Below, piece after piece: positions 12,872-24,974 of a stretch of DNA of 64,000 nt (positions are counted from its first letter, which is position 1; each line of letters starts with the position of its first letter). The DNA is from Bradysia coprophila. Lineage: Eukaryota > Arthropoda > Insecta > Diptera > Sciaridae. A program made the position numbers and the translations under genes. Under the pieces are notes generated by a model. It was given only the letters and a program-made list of their open reading frames with translations. It had not been told where the DNA came from and made no database searches. The stretch is from assembly GCF_014529535.1 (NCBI RefSeq), contig NW_023503307.1, forward strand, positions 1,605,739 to 1,669,738. Direction: 5' to 3'.

Positions 12872-13414
12872 TTTGGTAATAAATTTATTCAACACTCAAA
12901 AAACCAATCACAGAATTAACCGAAGTGCAGCAACAAAATTTATCCACACACAATTAATTTGTTTTTGTTCTTTTTCTCAAAAAATATTTTTTTTAGCGAG
13001 CGCTCTAAAAATGCGCGCAGACCGAACCGTTGCTTGATATCAACTGAATGGAACAAGTTGACTTAAATAATTTAAGCAACTACACACCTCTAAGCGCAAC
13101 ATAAGTCAATTTTATAATATCCAAAATCTATACTTATATTAACCAAATAAACTGAATGGTGAAATTACTTGTAAAATTGATGTGATATGCAGAGTTGAAC
13201 TGGCGTGTACCTGCTGTTAAGCACATGTATAAAGATAATACGTCGAATAGATATGGTAGCAAATAGTAAGCGCTTTTGTTGAGTAGTCTACGATCATTTT
13301 ACGTAAAGTACCCGATCAGTTAGAGTGTGGACGTATCTACTTTCACTTTATGAGTTAAATAAAGTAGCGATTTTTTACCTTAGACTGAGAAGTCCTCACG
13401 TCCCATACTGGTGG

Positions 13415-14291
13415 ATAACGTAAGTAAATGCATATTTCGTATTTACGTAATCGTGAAACACGTGTGATAATTTTCTTCCTAAAATTTTTCTGGTAAGATT
13501 TTTGTTGATAAAACTTTCGCGTATTTTCCTCATCAGCTGCCATTTGTGACGTATATCTTTTTGCGTGTCGAATCTGTAACAGAGAGATGCTAAGATAACG
13601 GCTGGGACGCCGTTTCGACGGATAGAGGGAATTTGTCAGCCTTTTTCATATAACGAATGAAATGTCAAAAATGGCTGACTTTTTCCAAAATTGGTCGGTT
13701 GTTTACAAAATAATTAATTTTTGACTACAATGATTCGAGAAGCAGAATATGGAAATACGTTTGCATCGGTGTCAAAATTAACGTAAAGGGTTTTATTTGC
13801 AAGGTACTTTCGTATTATCTGAGATATGCGCGTTCAAAAATTGGTCTCCAAAATTACTTTTTTCAATTCGAAAATTGTGTACGAATACTGAATCTGATTT
13901 AAAAATAAATGGACTTACGTTCATTCTGATCCCACAAGGATCATGTTAGCAATTTATTTCATTAAAATTGGTGATGCTGGAAGTATTAAAAAAAATCTGT
14001 GGTTTTGTCTTTTTCAATTTGACAGCTGGTCGCATACGGTTCAATTTTTTTCAGAAATGATGGACAAATTCCCTCTATCCGTCGAAACGGCGTCCCAGCC
14101 GTCATATTAGCATCTCTCTGATCTGTAAGCGTCACCTACACCGATATCAGTTCTTTTGTAAGTGGATAACAGGACTTGCGTCACACCTGGTTGTCCTGGT
14201 TGGACTTGGGTATTTGTTGATATTCCAATTTTACCGATTTTGCCGTCCAACATGTGTACGTAAATACGAAATCGCCATTTACGTACGTTAT
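13415..14291. repeat. Outer inverted repeat split by a hAT-like MITE
   Basis: Arms 13415-13449 and 14257-14291 are 35-base inverted copies with four mismatches (ATAACGTA, AAATG, ATTTCGTATTTACGTA recognisable in both). Almost all the sequence between them is the 541-bp MITE at 13580-14120, so the older foldback was probably interrupted by the younger insertion. Confidence 0.65.
13580..14120. mobile_element. hAT-like MITE with 8-bp target duplication
   Basis: Terminal inverted repeats of about 57 bp begin CAGAGAGATGCTAA and are nearly perfect over CGGCTGGGACGCCGTTTCG and GGATAGAGGGAA. The element is flanked by an exact 8-bp direct repeat, ATCTGTAA, at 13572-13579 and 14121-14128. CAG-starting ends plus an 8-bp duplication are typical of hAT elements. 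No transposase frame is present, so it is non-autonomous. The intact duplication and arms suggest a recent insertion. Confidence 0.85.
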
Positions 14292-15567
14292 TTGACACTG
14301 TGTGACCATTGATCAATTAAAAGTTAAATATCAAACTTAAGTTCTACGATTTCTCGCTACTTCTCCCCCGAAATTACTACAGAACAATCTGTAAGAAATA
14401 TTGGAAAAGTATCATTATATTGACATAGCAAAGTTTTTCTGTCATTGTAAAAGTTGTAGAAAGAAGGGGTACATTTGAATACGTATTCAACGGAAACATA
14501 AAGTTTTTTCTAACTTTGCAGCCCATAGTATAGTAGAAGCCCAGTTCGGCTCTGGTTATATGTTACTGTAACAATGACGTTGTGTTGTGTTCGTTGCTCA
14601 AAAGTTACATTCATTGGTATGGTTTTTATGTTTCATTGAATTACGTTTATTGTGTTTTTAAATGTACCCCGCTTTTATATCGATTTTCATTAATTAAAAC
14701 CTATCACCATCAATTATCGGACGTTTCGTCAGTTTTGACTGATGAAAATTGTTTTTTTTGTTCAGAGATTTTGTTTTTGCCGAACTTGTTGTAGTGTACC
14801 TACATTCACTACATTTACCACAAATATCTTTGATTGTATTTCGGGATATGATAAATGTCCAGCTCAGAGCTTTCGATTAGTTATGCTTACTGAAAAAAAA
14901 AACCATACAAATGTAATATTTAAATAACAGAGAACTTTCACTTTCTTGTGGTACATACCCGTGTGGATATGTGGATTCTTGAGTTTATTAAAAACTATGA
15001 AATGAATTATTATTGTAGATTACGTCCTTCTTTGGAAGTTTTTATTTTTTATTTTGACGATTAGAAAATGTGCAACAGATGAGAGTGGCTGTACATAAGT
15101 TTTATCAAGCAATGAACCTTGAGGTTGTGAAATAAGTGATAATTAATAATAAGCGACCTGACAGAATCATTCTATGAATGTCAAAAATTCATAGAGGAAA
15201 AGGACGGAAAGGAAGGAAAGAATAGTCATTTACAACACATAGGGTTAAAAACTTGAAAAGTCCTGTTTTCCTGTGCTCTTTGATGATACGATAGTGAGGT
15301 CAATAATCGCACGAAAACATTACGTTTCATTTACATTCCGAGTTATGCAATGGATTTTTCATGTTATGATCTCCTAAATTAATTTGTTCGATCCTAGGGA
15401 CAACAAAAGCATGCACAAAATTGTAAAAAGCGAAGTTGTCACTTTGTTCTTAAGGTGTCAGGCCGAGATACCAGTTTATAGTTCTACCTACATCAAATAC
15501 TATCAACGACAGGTTGCCTTTGCGTCTAAATACAATACAAAAGTGCACAGCGGAAACAGTTACAGAA

Positions 15568-15630
15568 TAAGTGCGATCACTGCAGACACCTCGCCTTCGG
15601 CTCGGATACCGCCACAGCTCGCACTTAAGT
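15568..15630. repeat. Hairpin with a CG-rich apex
   Basis: TAAGTGCGA and TCGCACTTA flank a centre with CTCGCCTTCGGCTCGG. The same central motif, inverted, is found at 47461-47483 inside another foldback. Confidence 0.5.
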
Positions 15631-17677
15631 CATACCATACGCCGATTTCATAAGCATTGCTGTAAACTACTTTTCCTAACTAGTGTTGAATACATTTCCA
15701 ACGTTAGCATGCGTTAGAAAATAGTTATTTATATAGTGCATGAACTATTAAAAATTTCAACAAGAACGTCACTGCATGGGTGAAGTAGTTGCCAGTTACT
15801 CAATCTGTCCGGTATTCCCTATTACTTCTAAATATATTTATACGGACACCATCTGTTTATTATAGTGCTAGTAATAGTAAATCATTTAAAATAATGGTAT
15901 TTGAATGCAAATCCGTAGTGATTACAGACATCAATGGATATGAGCATGTAGTCATCTCGTGCTCAGTCCTTTCAGTGACCAGCTGGCGTTCGATATCACA
16001 ATAAAATGCCTCAGAGTTCATAATGTTTTAGAGCAGAAACATAATTTCAGTGAAAAAAAAGGTCGTCGACAATAATTGCTTTGTTTTTTGTTATACGTAA
16101 AGAACACATAAAATTTGTATTTGATTTTTTTCACTGGATGTGGATAAATACTTTAGCTAAGTATTATGTACACAATACATACACACTGGTAATTATTGCT
16201 TTATACTCGGTTCGATATATGCAAATATACTGATGGTGGAGCTTTAACGTATTGAACGCAAAGTTCGAAAATGAAAGTACACACACGACTCATATTGTTG
16301 AATAACAAGAAATAAATGTATGCAAATAATCCATTTACAATATGTGATTATTAGTGAATACTATATACAATAATTGATATACACATAGTAACTGGGATTC
16401 AAGTTATTTAATTTCCTCTAAAGCAAATCGGAATAAATTTAAATGTTTAAGTTTGTGCATCAGCAAAAAGCAACTAGTTCAGATATTGTGTGTAGTATGT
16501 AACTCTATTAACAAAAATGAAATCAAATTATTGTCCCTCCTAGATTTTCAATTGAGAAAGAAATTTTATTAAAAAGATGTTTTCGAAAGAAAGGAAAATG
16601 TTCTTAAAACGGTGTCCTCACTTAAATTTTCTTTTATTTATTTATTAACACACATAAAGACAGTACATCTTAATTCAAGAGGGCAGTCAGTATTGTACCT
16701 ACTTACAGACACTTTTAGCTCAAAAGACGATTAAAACAAGTTGTTTGTTTAGCTGTTCGGAATTTGTTTTTTTTAATTTTATTTTTATTATCTTTCCAAC
16801 TTATATGTAAACGGTTTCTGTTGTCAATCATCATCCAAATTCTTTCACTAACAAGATCTTTTTGAAGATTTTGTTAAAATGAAGTAGTAGCAAAGTCTGA
16901 GCATAAATCATATTGGAAGGAATAAATTAAGATGAGTTACAAAGAGGTAAAAGAGGTAGAGAGCAATTGATAATGAAGTTAAGTAAAAGATAGATTCAAC
17001 TTTCGTAGATGTAATTTTAAGTAGAAATTGTTTTAGAGTTATAAATGCGCTGCAAATCATGTCTCAACTATATTGACTTTTTTTCATTAAAATACCAACA
17101 ACAACATTAGAAATAGATAAGAAAAATTGTGAAGAACAGAAGGAGTAAAGAGTTTGTAGAAGCAGACAAACACACATATGGTTTCAAGGATCACACTGAC
17201 AGAAATAATTTTATACATTAGGGAAGGCAAAGAAAAGTAAAATATAAAGAGAATTAAGATCGCCATCTGCACAGTCACATGGTAAAGTGATATAATTTGT
17301 CAAAAGAAAATAAGGAAGAAGTGTGAAGACATAAAGATTGAAGTAGAATAGAAATGAAGAGGATACTTGTAATTGAGAAGAAAAAACGAAAGGCGAAAAA
17401 TAGCAGACAATGAGTTGAAAAATAGTACAGAAAAGAATAGGAGAAGTGAAAGACGAACGAATGAAGGGTAAAGACGAAAAATGAAGAATGAGGAACGAGA
17501 AACAGTAAGATAAATTGTAAGATATGAAACGAGAGGGAAAGGAAAAAAAGTCAGAAAACCTAGAAGAGTAGAAAAAAGTAGGAAAGCAGCTCAGTCATGT
17601 ACATAATTTCTACAATAAAGAAGAGAAGAGAAAAATCTGGTAAAATTTCTTAAATAAAAAGTGACAGAAGTGATGTA

Positions 17678-17869
17678 ACCAGCGTTACAATAGTACCACT
17701 CTTTTAGGTCCATATATGCAACGTTACAATAGTTCCACTTGTATTAGGAAAGTGGAACTAATAAAGTGAAACTATTGTAACGCTGCATATATGCGGCGTG
17801 AAGATAGTTCCACTTTTTCCTTTTACGAAACAAGTGGAACTAAAAGAGTGGTACTATTGTAACGGTGGT
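17678..17869. mobile_element. 192-bp MITE with 9-bp target duplication
   Basis: Ends ACCAGCGTTACAATAG and CTATTGTAACGGTGGT form 30-bp inverted repeats with one mismatch. Exact 9-bp direct repeats AGTGATGTA flank it at 17669-17677 and 17870-17878. Inside, the GTTACAATAGTNCCACT word recurs in both orientations, giving nested hairpins. A 9-bp duplication fits Mutator-like elements, but 8 bp plus one chance base would fit hAT. Confidence 0.8.
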
Positions 17870-18243
17870 AGTGATGTAAAGAAAGAGACAATTTCATTAC
17901 TCCTGGGAAAATAAAGTTTTGATTTAAGTAAATAAAAGATGAAAATACGAAGAGGAGCAGCAAAGAAAGGTAATAAAAAGGGGAAAGTATAACGAAAAAT
18001 ATAAAAATGGACAGAAGGAAGTTGCATCAAAGTCAAAAAGTTCCACAACAGTTGCATGAACATCTTTAATAGAATGTGACTATTTTGTATCACTACTTTT
18101 GCAGTCTCAATCCATATCTTTCTATCGCAGATCTTTTTGAAAAACAATTAAATGGAGGATAAAGAAACGTCACAGAAAGAAGTTAAAAGAAGTGAAACGT
18201 AAAAATCAGTAATAAAAATCAGAGACAGTTTGTCAATATAAAA

Positions 18244-18537
18244 TTAAGAGCGCTCACCCCTTGGCAATTTACGAGCCTACATTTGTGCGCAAAAATATTC
18301 GTTTTTTGATGACTTTTCTGAACCAAAACCCACTTGGAGCAACCTTTGCAAAACACATAAATTTACACATTTGCAAAGGTTTCTCCAAGTGGAATAAGTT
18401 ATCATCCACAAACCAATTTTTATCTTAAAAGTAACACATTTTTGCATGTTTTAATGGTTTTACTTTTTCAAAAAAAGATTCGGTTCAGAGAAATCATCAA
18501 AAAACGACAAATGTGGTCTAGGAAATTGCGCTCTTAA
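18244..18537. mobile_element. 294-bp foldback bounded by TTAA
   Basis: TTAAGAGCGC on the left mirrors GCGCTCTTAA on the right. Second arms CACTTGGAG / CTCCAAGTG and TTTGCAAAGG pair inside. If TTAA is the target duplication, the element would start GAGCGC, as in TTAA-inserting families (piggyBac, Kolobok). Because TTAA is palindromic this cannot be separated from an inverted repeat that simply includes it. Confidence 0.6.
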
Positions 18538-19728
18538 GAAAATGAAAAGTAATTAGAGTAAGTTTGATTGAAGGAAAGAAATTATAAAAAGGAAACTTGT
18601 AGTTATAGAAATTGAAATTGTGGAAAGATAAGGACAAGGAGAAAAGAAAATAGGAAAAGAACAGAGGAAAGTAGGAGAAATGAAGAAATAGTGAAAGTAA
18701 CGGTAAAAAAAGAGAGAACAGAAGAAGGAAGGGAAAAAGAAACAAGAAAGAAGAGAAAAATAAACAAAAAGGAAGGCAAGAAATTAAACGAGTAAAATAG
18801 AAGAAAAAAAGTATAAGATAAGAAAGTACAATAGCAAAGTATAGAAAACGACAGCTTTCTAAGGTGAAGCTTATTATTACACTCGGTAAATTTCACCGGA
18901 GTGCAGAATTTGTAACAGCTGGTCCAACACATTTATTGTTTATAAGAAAACGTCCAATAATGGAATAACATCCGACCTTCGACCCTATTTCGGAGAAACA
19001 TTTCGCGATTTTTCCAATCTTTTTTTTTATTTTTTGCATTGTAAGGGGTTAATGTTAAATGTGTTTTCAATACAATTCACTCGCGATATCTCTATCAAAA
19101 TGCATGTGAAAAGGATGGAAGGTACGATTTTTTAACATCTCACATTCACATTGAAAATTCAAAATGGAAAGTGTGAAGATCTAATTAACTCAACGTTAAA
19201 TTGATACGTTTTTTCAAAAATAAATCGTTGAAGTTAACTTTTCAGTTCATTCGTTCACTCAAAATTTGTAAGCTTGAGTAAAAATTGAACTTGACAGAAA
19301 TAAGAGGCGTCAAGTTTAGATGTTTACACGAACCGCGAATCATTATTTGCATCGCATAGAGAAGTGAGTAGCGTCAGAATAAAGTAAACTGAGAAAGAAA
19401 GGTAAAGTAACTAAGAATAGATCATTAGGTGGAGTAATAGTTTTTTTTCACTTTGATAAACTCAAGAAAAATAGTCGCAGAAAAAAAGAGAAACTTTAAG
19501 TATTTCAAGCGTGAAATTAGTAAATCATAGAAAAGAAGTGAAAGGAAAAAGAGTAGTCAGAGAGGATGTTGTTAGCGGATAGAGTATCAATAAAGATTAA
19601 AATAAAAATGCGTTAAATAGAAAATAGATGAAAAAATTTGGTCAATTATTGCAAAATTACATCAAAAACACAAACAAAATAAAAACGTTGCTCAGTCATT
19701 CTCAAACAATCAGTTCATGCAAATTTAA

Positions 19729-19734
19729 TTTATT
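19729..19734 (-). terminator. Polyadenylation signal AATAAA of obst-A
   Basis: AATAAA on the minus strand, 19 bases beyond the obst-A stop codon. Confidence 0.65.
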
Positions 19735-19752
19735 ACACTAAATGGCAGACTT

Positions 19753-22700
19753 TTATTTGGTTCGCTTTGTCTCTTTCACATCGTCTTCAGTACCAGTGTA
19801 CCAGTCCTCACTGCAATGAAAAAAAGAACTCATTGAAGAAAATCGTGCCATCAAAGGTCAATCGAAATAAGATCATTACCATCCAGGAACATTTTCTGGA
19901 GCATCGCAATTCTGTGTGACATCATTGTACACCTGGCCAACTTGGCAGCCCAAGTCACGAGCATCAACACCGTTCAGACAGACATAGAATCGTTGGCAGT
20001 CAGTTGGGTGAGGGAATCTTGGATGAGCAATGGTTTGACCGTTGATATCAGTTCCTTTGATTGCTTCAGATGGACATTCAAAACCGTCTTTCGTTGTTCC
20101 TATTCGGGAAAAAGGAAAATCGATTTTCTATGACAATTCAACTAATTTTCGCGAAGGTATGGATCTGTACTGTTTTCGGCGTTGCATCCTTCACGTTTGA
20201 TTGAGTCGGGCCAGACACAAGTTCCAGTGTATTCGTCGAAATGAAGTCCAGCTGTACATTTGATTTCGATGGCTTCGCTGTCAATGCAATTGTAGAAAAT
20301 GTTACAAACGGAAGCATCTGGATGGGCGAAAAATCCGTTCTTTCGTGGACAGAGTCGATTGCTCTTGGGTGGTTCTAAACGATTACAATTATTTGTTATA
20401 TGCTTGCCGGTGATCCATATTTGCGATTCACTTACGAAGTTCAATACGATCCTCGCAATCGACGTTGAATGGCTGATCGCACTTATTCTTTAGTCTAATT
20501 GTCTCGTCGAATACTAAGCCATCGGGACATATTTTTTCTGTGGCACGGCCATCGACACACTCGTAGTACTTATCACATTGTACTTCATCTCTGTACTGTC
20601 CATATTTATCGTTGGGGCATTTGAATTGAGCATCTGAAATTGGAGTAAAGATTGAATTGACCAAATTGAATTTGAAATTTTCGAGGGCAGAAAAAAAAAC
20701 ATTTGAGTGGATGGAGACTGGAGAGTGTTTTTTTACGTTAAATGGTATATTTATGGATGGAAAGTATAATGGACCTTGATAAATTTCAAATTAATTTTTT
20801 TTTATCTGGTGCCCTTCAAACTGCAATTCGTTTACTGGTAAGATTGCAAATTAAATCTGTAGCAGTTTTTATATCAAATGACATTTACCAATTTGTGTAG
20901 AGGTAACCCATATACCAACGATTTTTTTTTCTTAAATATAAAATTACTAAAAATAAATATATCTCATTGACACACTGTAGGTTTAACAGATGTATATATA
21001 TTTTTGATTCCTACAAACCAAATGCATATAATGTAATCGTATACAATGAAAAAAATACCATCAGACACTCATAATGTTGTCCAACAACTTTCTAAAAATT
21101 CTGCTTGGCACTTATCGCCTTCTGCATTATTACGTTGACTCGACTTAATGTCATAAGCGATTTAATTATCGATGGTAATGCTATGTACCCACAGGGTCAT
21201 TTTCCATTGAAATTTTTGTACGTAACGAGAACAAAAGTTTTTTTTTTTTGCTCTCTTTCTCTCTCTCTTTCTCACTCTCTATCCATAATATGATCTGATT
21301 ATCCCTCAAGAGTTGAAAGAAATTTGTCGATTACAAAAAATTTAAATCGCTTCGTCATTCTATGAATGAGTTTGACATCAAGTAGACTTTTGTTGTTGAA
21401 CACAAAAAAGCGTGATTTTGATTTGAAAGAAATTTTTGGTGGTACATTTGGAGTACACGGTTTATTGAATAATTGAAAGTCATTTGGAACGATAGAAAAC
21501 AAAGAGTGAATATGATCACCTGGTGATTGTAATTGGAAAGAAGAAAATTGCTTCGCCAGTTCATTGAATATAAAATCAATCATTAAGTCAAAAAATAAAA
21601 AAAAATAATAATGAAAAGAAACGAAATCATTTCATCTCGTCAAAAAAAAACAGTTTTAGGCGATTGGTTTTGTATTTAATATTCTTTTCGCATATTATAT
21701 ATGGACGTATATTTACACGGCACAACCTTTCACGGTTTCTTTTACCAATTAATATTCATTGATTTGCTTAATGTTTTTCTCCTAAACTTTAAAATATTAT
21801 TCACATTTGACATTTTGAGAAATTTATACATTTTATATAACATTCACATATTCATATCACGTTGTGGCATCAATACATTTTGTTTATTTTAAATACAAAA
21901 TTATGATGAACTCAAATATAATATGTTCATACGAAAAAAAGAAAAAAAAAACATTGTGGTTTTGTCGGACTGATCTTGCAAAGTTTAACTTTTTCGAATT
22001 GCTCAGTTTAGTCGTAAACACGCCAACATATGCAAACCCGAAGTGGTCAAACGAGATGTTTAATTTTTTTTAGTTAAATTATCTTCCAAATGTATTCTTT
22101 GAAAGTGAAATTTTTTTTTTTTTCATATTGTTGGTGAATCCATTGAATGGACCATACAACATGTGTGTGCACTTACAATGTGACTGTTATGCAACATAAT
22201 TTCAGTATAATTCATTAACTCTTTTTATGTGACATCAATAAACGAATATATTGAGGAGTGAATTCAAGTTTAAGCCGAAAGGTTCGTCGCTTGAAAAATG
22301 TTAATGTCTTTCATTAATCCACAATGTATGTAACGTGTGAGAGATTCTCTATAGATTAACGAGTTTTTTTTAAAGGTCTAAACGATTTTAGTTGCAACTT
22401 AACGCATTTTGGTATCTAAACTTGGAGCTAAGTTTTCGTTTATTTTCAAGTCATTGGACTGCAGCATAACGGTTATCGATAGCATCACTCTATTGTCGGT
22501 CTTTATTTACCTGGTTCATTTAAATAAATGTGTCGAAAAAATAACACCGACCGAAAGAAATTATCGGTTGTATGGTACAACAACGAATACTTAATTTCGT
22601 TACGTGAATAAAATAAGTTTCGTGATGAATTCTAATATGTTTAAAGTTCAATGTTCCATCATTGACCGCTTAACGGGTGAATAGGACAAACTTAACTTTG

Positions 22701-24697
22701 TAAATACAAGGAAAAGAATTTTAAGACCCAACAATTTCAATCCAAATAATTAAGTCCACATGCGTTACAACATGAGTACACCATTATTGTGCGTTTCTAT
22801 GAAAAGGTAAAGTCAATTTCGCAAACGAAGAGCATTTTTTGCATTGAAATTGTCAGACTTTATAATTCCACCGCTGTAAACTCTTGTAAACTCTGTTGAG
22901 TTTACTTGAAAGAATAGATTGCGGACTTTTATGCCTGTTGGCAGCTGTTATTTTAATCAATAGAAAATTTTCATCTATTTGAAGGATACAATTGTTTCAA
23001 ACGAATCTTCTGAGAAGTTGATCGGAAGATACCGGCGATGATTCTATGTTGCTAATTAAAGTTTCACACAAACAACTTTGATTGAACTTTAAAATCAGCT
23101 CTATAATCTCCCTGAATGTTTTACTCCTTAGATCTTGACGAAACTTTGCTCGATTTTCGAAGCTATGTTAACGACATCAATGACAAAAATATGCTATTAC
23201 ATGCTCTATCTTATGTCGCTTTGTATAGTAAAAAGTATGTTGAAACTAGACGAAGTAAAAGATTGTACATCAATCTGATAATAATACTTTGATCAAGTGA
23301 AGTAAAAGATTTGGTTTCGATGAAATGGTTGCCGTTTGAGAAAAAATAATTTGTCGTTTTGATTAGACTATACCAAGTGCATTTACAGTCTTACGACAAT
23401 ATTATTGGCACGTTAAACAATATCGCTTTGTGATGTGGTGTGAAACTTTTCTTGGCACACATGTTGCACTAATGGGTTTCCAAATACATTAGATCCGGTT
23501 TCATTGTTTTAATAACTCTTTGTCATTACTTAGCTATTGCAGAGTTGACTTTGTTACGTCGAAGACAAACATTGTGCATTGCTGACATCGACAATCATGC
23601 TACGTTTTCCATCGGCTATCATATGCTACAAATCGGATTGCATGGACAAGGCACCTGAAGGGAGATTGCGATTTTCACTTAACATCGGATGTGGAAATTA
23701 TAAGCAATTTCTGCCACATTAAGGATAGCAAAGTATGGCGAAGTTACTTATAAATTTTAATCTTTACGTTAACTTATCAGTGAAAATCGCAATCACTGAA
23801 TAAGCCGAAGCACAAACCATAATATTAGTCAATTTGAATTGTACAGTAACAATTAGATCAGATCGGTTTGACGGACAGACTATAATTTTCATACATGGCT
23901 GGTCAAAACAATGAAACAAAGTTGATCCCAATAACTAACTGGGTCGTTTCATTTAAACTGCACAAAACGGTCGGGTTTTGCCATTTTGAGGAACGGCAAC
24001 AAATATGGATTTGTTACGAAATGATTGTAATGAATAATCTTCATGACCGATCAAAGATAATGCAATTTCAAATTATAACTTAGCGGGACAATTATTTCTG
24101 AAATTAAGATGTGACGTAAAACAGAGAATGGGATTGTTCATTGTTTGTCGTGTAATCGGTGTCACGACTTTTCGTAAAAGGAAAAAAAACTCTAAAAAAA
24201 TAACTTGAACAATTCTGCTGATGCTGTAATTGTACAGATGACTATACCGCTAATTACACCAATCAACTTATAATATGAGAAAGCTTAAAAAGGCAATAAT
24301 TAGCAGAAAATAAAGCTGCGAAAAATGGCATCACAAAATGTATTATTGTAATATTGAACTTTCGTCACCGTCAAACCGTCAACTAATATATGCGTTACGT
24401 TACGTAATTCGTTATCAGCTTGTAATACAATATTACCAACATCGACACCAACGCGTTTGCTCGGACACATAATTTTAATTCACGACAAACACGTGAATGA
24501 ATATAATATATCGTAAAATGTAAAGTAAACTCCACTCATTGTTACATAACAGCATAATAATTCCGACATCAACACACGGTAAATTAACAATTGTAAGATA
24601 ATAGACGAAAAAAATAAATTAATTTTTTTTTGGTGTCCCAAAACTCACTTGTAACAGCCACCGCAACCGCAGCGAACAAAACCACGTATTTATTCAT
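19753..24697 (-). CDS. obst-A: Obstructor-A (CPAP3) chitin-binding protein, five exons
   Basis: Exons on the minus strand: 24697-24649, 20633-20436, 20374-20171, 20099-19880 and 19810-19753. They sum to 729 bases, giving 242 residues and a stop. A signal peptide (MNKYVVLFAAVAVAVTNA) is followed by three complete six-cysteine CBM14 domains: C22-C76, C91-C146 and C159-C224, then a short charged tail. Hallmarks such as CPRKNGFFAHPDA, CNIFYNC, GLHFDEYTGTCVWPD, KREGCN and NVPGCEDWY are near-identical to obst-A as I recall it from Drosophila. The protein is secreted and organises and protects chitin in the cuticle assembly zone. Every junction is GT-AG and phase-consistent; the fourth is decided by restoring the final cysteine across TG|T. 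The layout, with the signal peptide on its own exon before a 4.0-kb intron, mirrors the neighbouring obst-B. Confidence 0.94.
20634..24648 (-). other. First intron of obst-A
   Basis: A 4.0-kb AT-rich intron. It contains a CT-rich microsatellite at about 21251-21285 and a short foldback at 23664-23794. No coding sequence is recognised in either strand. Confidence 0.7.
23664..23794. repeat. Short foldback in obst-A intron
   Basis: GATTGCGATTTTCACTTAA on the left pairs with TTATCAGTGAAAATCGCAATC on the right except for a small bulge, leaving a loop of about 90 bases. Confidence 0.5.
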
Positions 24698-24966
24698 ATT
24701 TTTTATTTTTTTGTTGTTAAATTAGTAAAACTAAAACAAATGTAAAACTATAATTTTTCGCTTCTTTTTTTATTATTATTCTGTAAAGTTTTGTTATTAT
24801 TGTCTTCAAACACCTTAACGCTCAACGGTTAATATTTGACTGCGGAATAAATCGCTTTACTCTCACTTTTGATGACTCCCTTCTTGAAAAATTGTGTCTT
24901 TTATTAGTGTGGCTGTGGTAAAATTTTTCCTTTTATTTATGTGTTGAATTATGCACACATTGTGTG

Positions 24967-24974
24967 TTTATATA
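24967..24974 (-). promoter_or_regulatory. Candidate TATA box of obst-A
   Basis: TATATAAA on the minus strand 270 bases upstream of the obst-A start codon, followed some 30 bases later by TTCAACAC, which could serve as an initiator. The distance implies a 5' leader of roughly 240 bases. In such AT-rich DNA chance TATA matches are common. Confidence 0.25.

Larger units (their letters stand above)
16900..19700 (+). repeat. Purine-rich (A/G) strand-asymmetric region
   Basis: Long stretches of the plus strand (about 17290-17640, 17870-18240, 18540-18860 and 19380-19680) are overwhelmingly A and G with scattered GAAA, AGAAG and GGAAA words and no fixed period. The two MITEs in the region interrupt the tract. 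It looks like a decayed GAAA-type microsatellite or an amplified purine tract. The long minus-strand frames here only reflect the missing stop codons. Confidence 0.6.
12872..19728. other. Intergenic DNA between obst-A and obst-B
   Basis: No gene recognised. It should contain the obst-B promoter next to 12871, but I see no convincing TATA/Inr pair. Contents: nested inverted-repeat elements at 13415-14291, a hairpin at 15568-15630, MITEs at 17678-17869 and 18244-18537, and long purine-rich stretches between about 16.9 and 19.7 kb. Confidence 0.6.

Noticed and set aside
17854..18932. Long phenylalanine-rich minus-strand frames
   Set aside because: Artefact of the purine-rich plus strand, which lacks stops when read in reverse.
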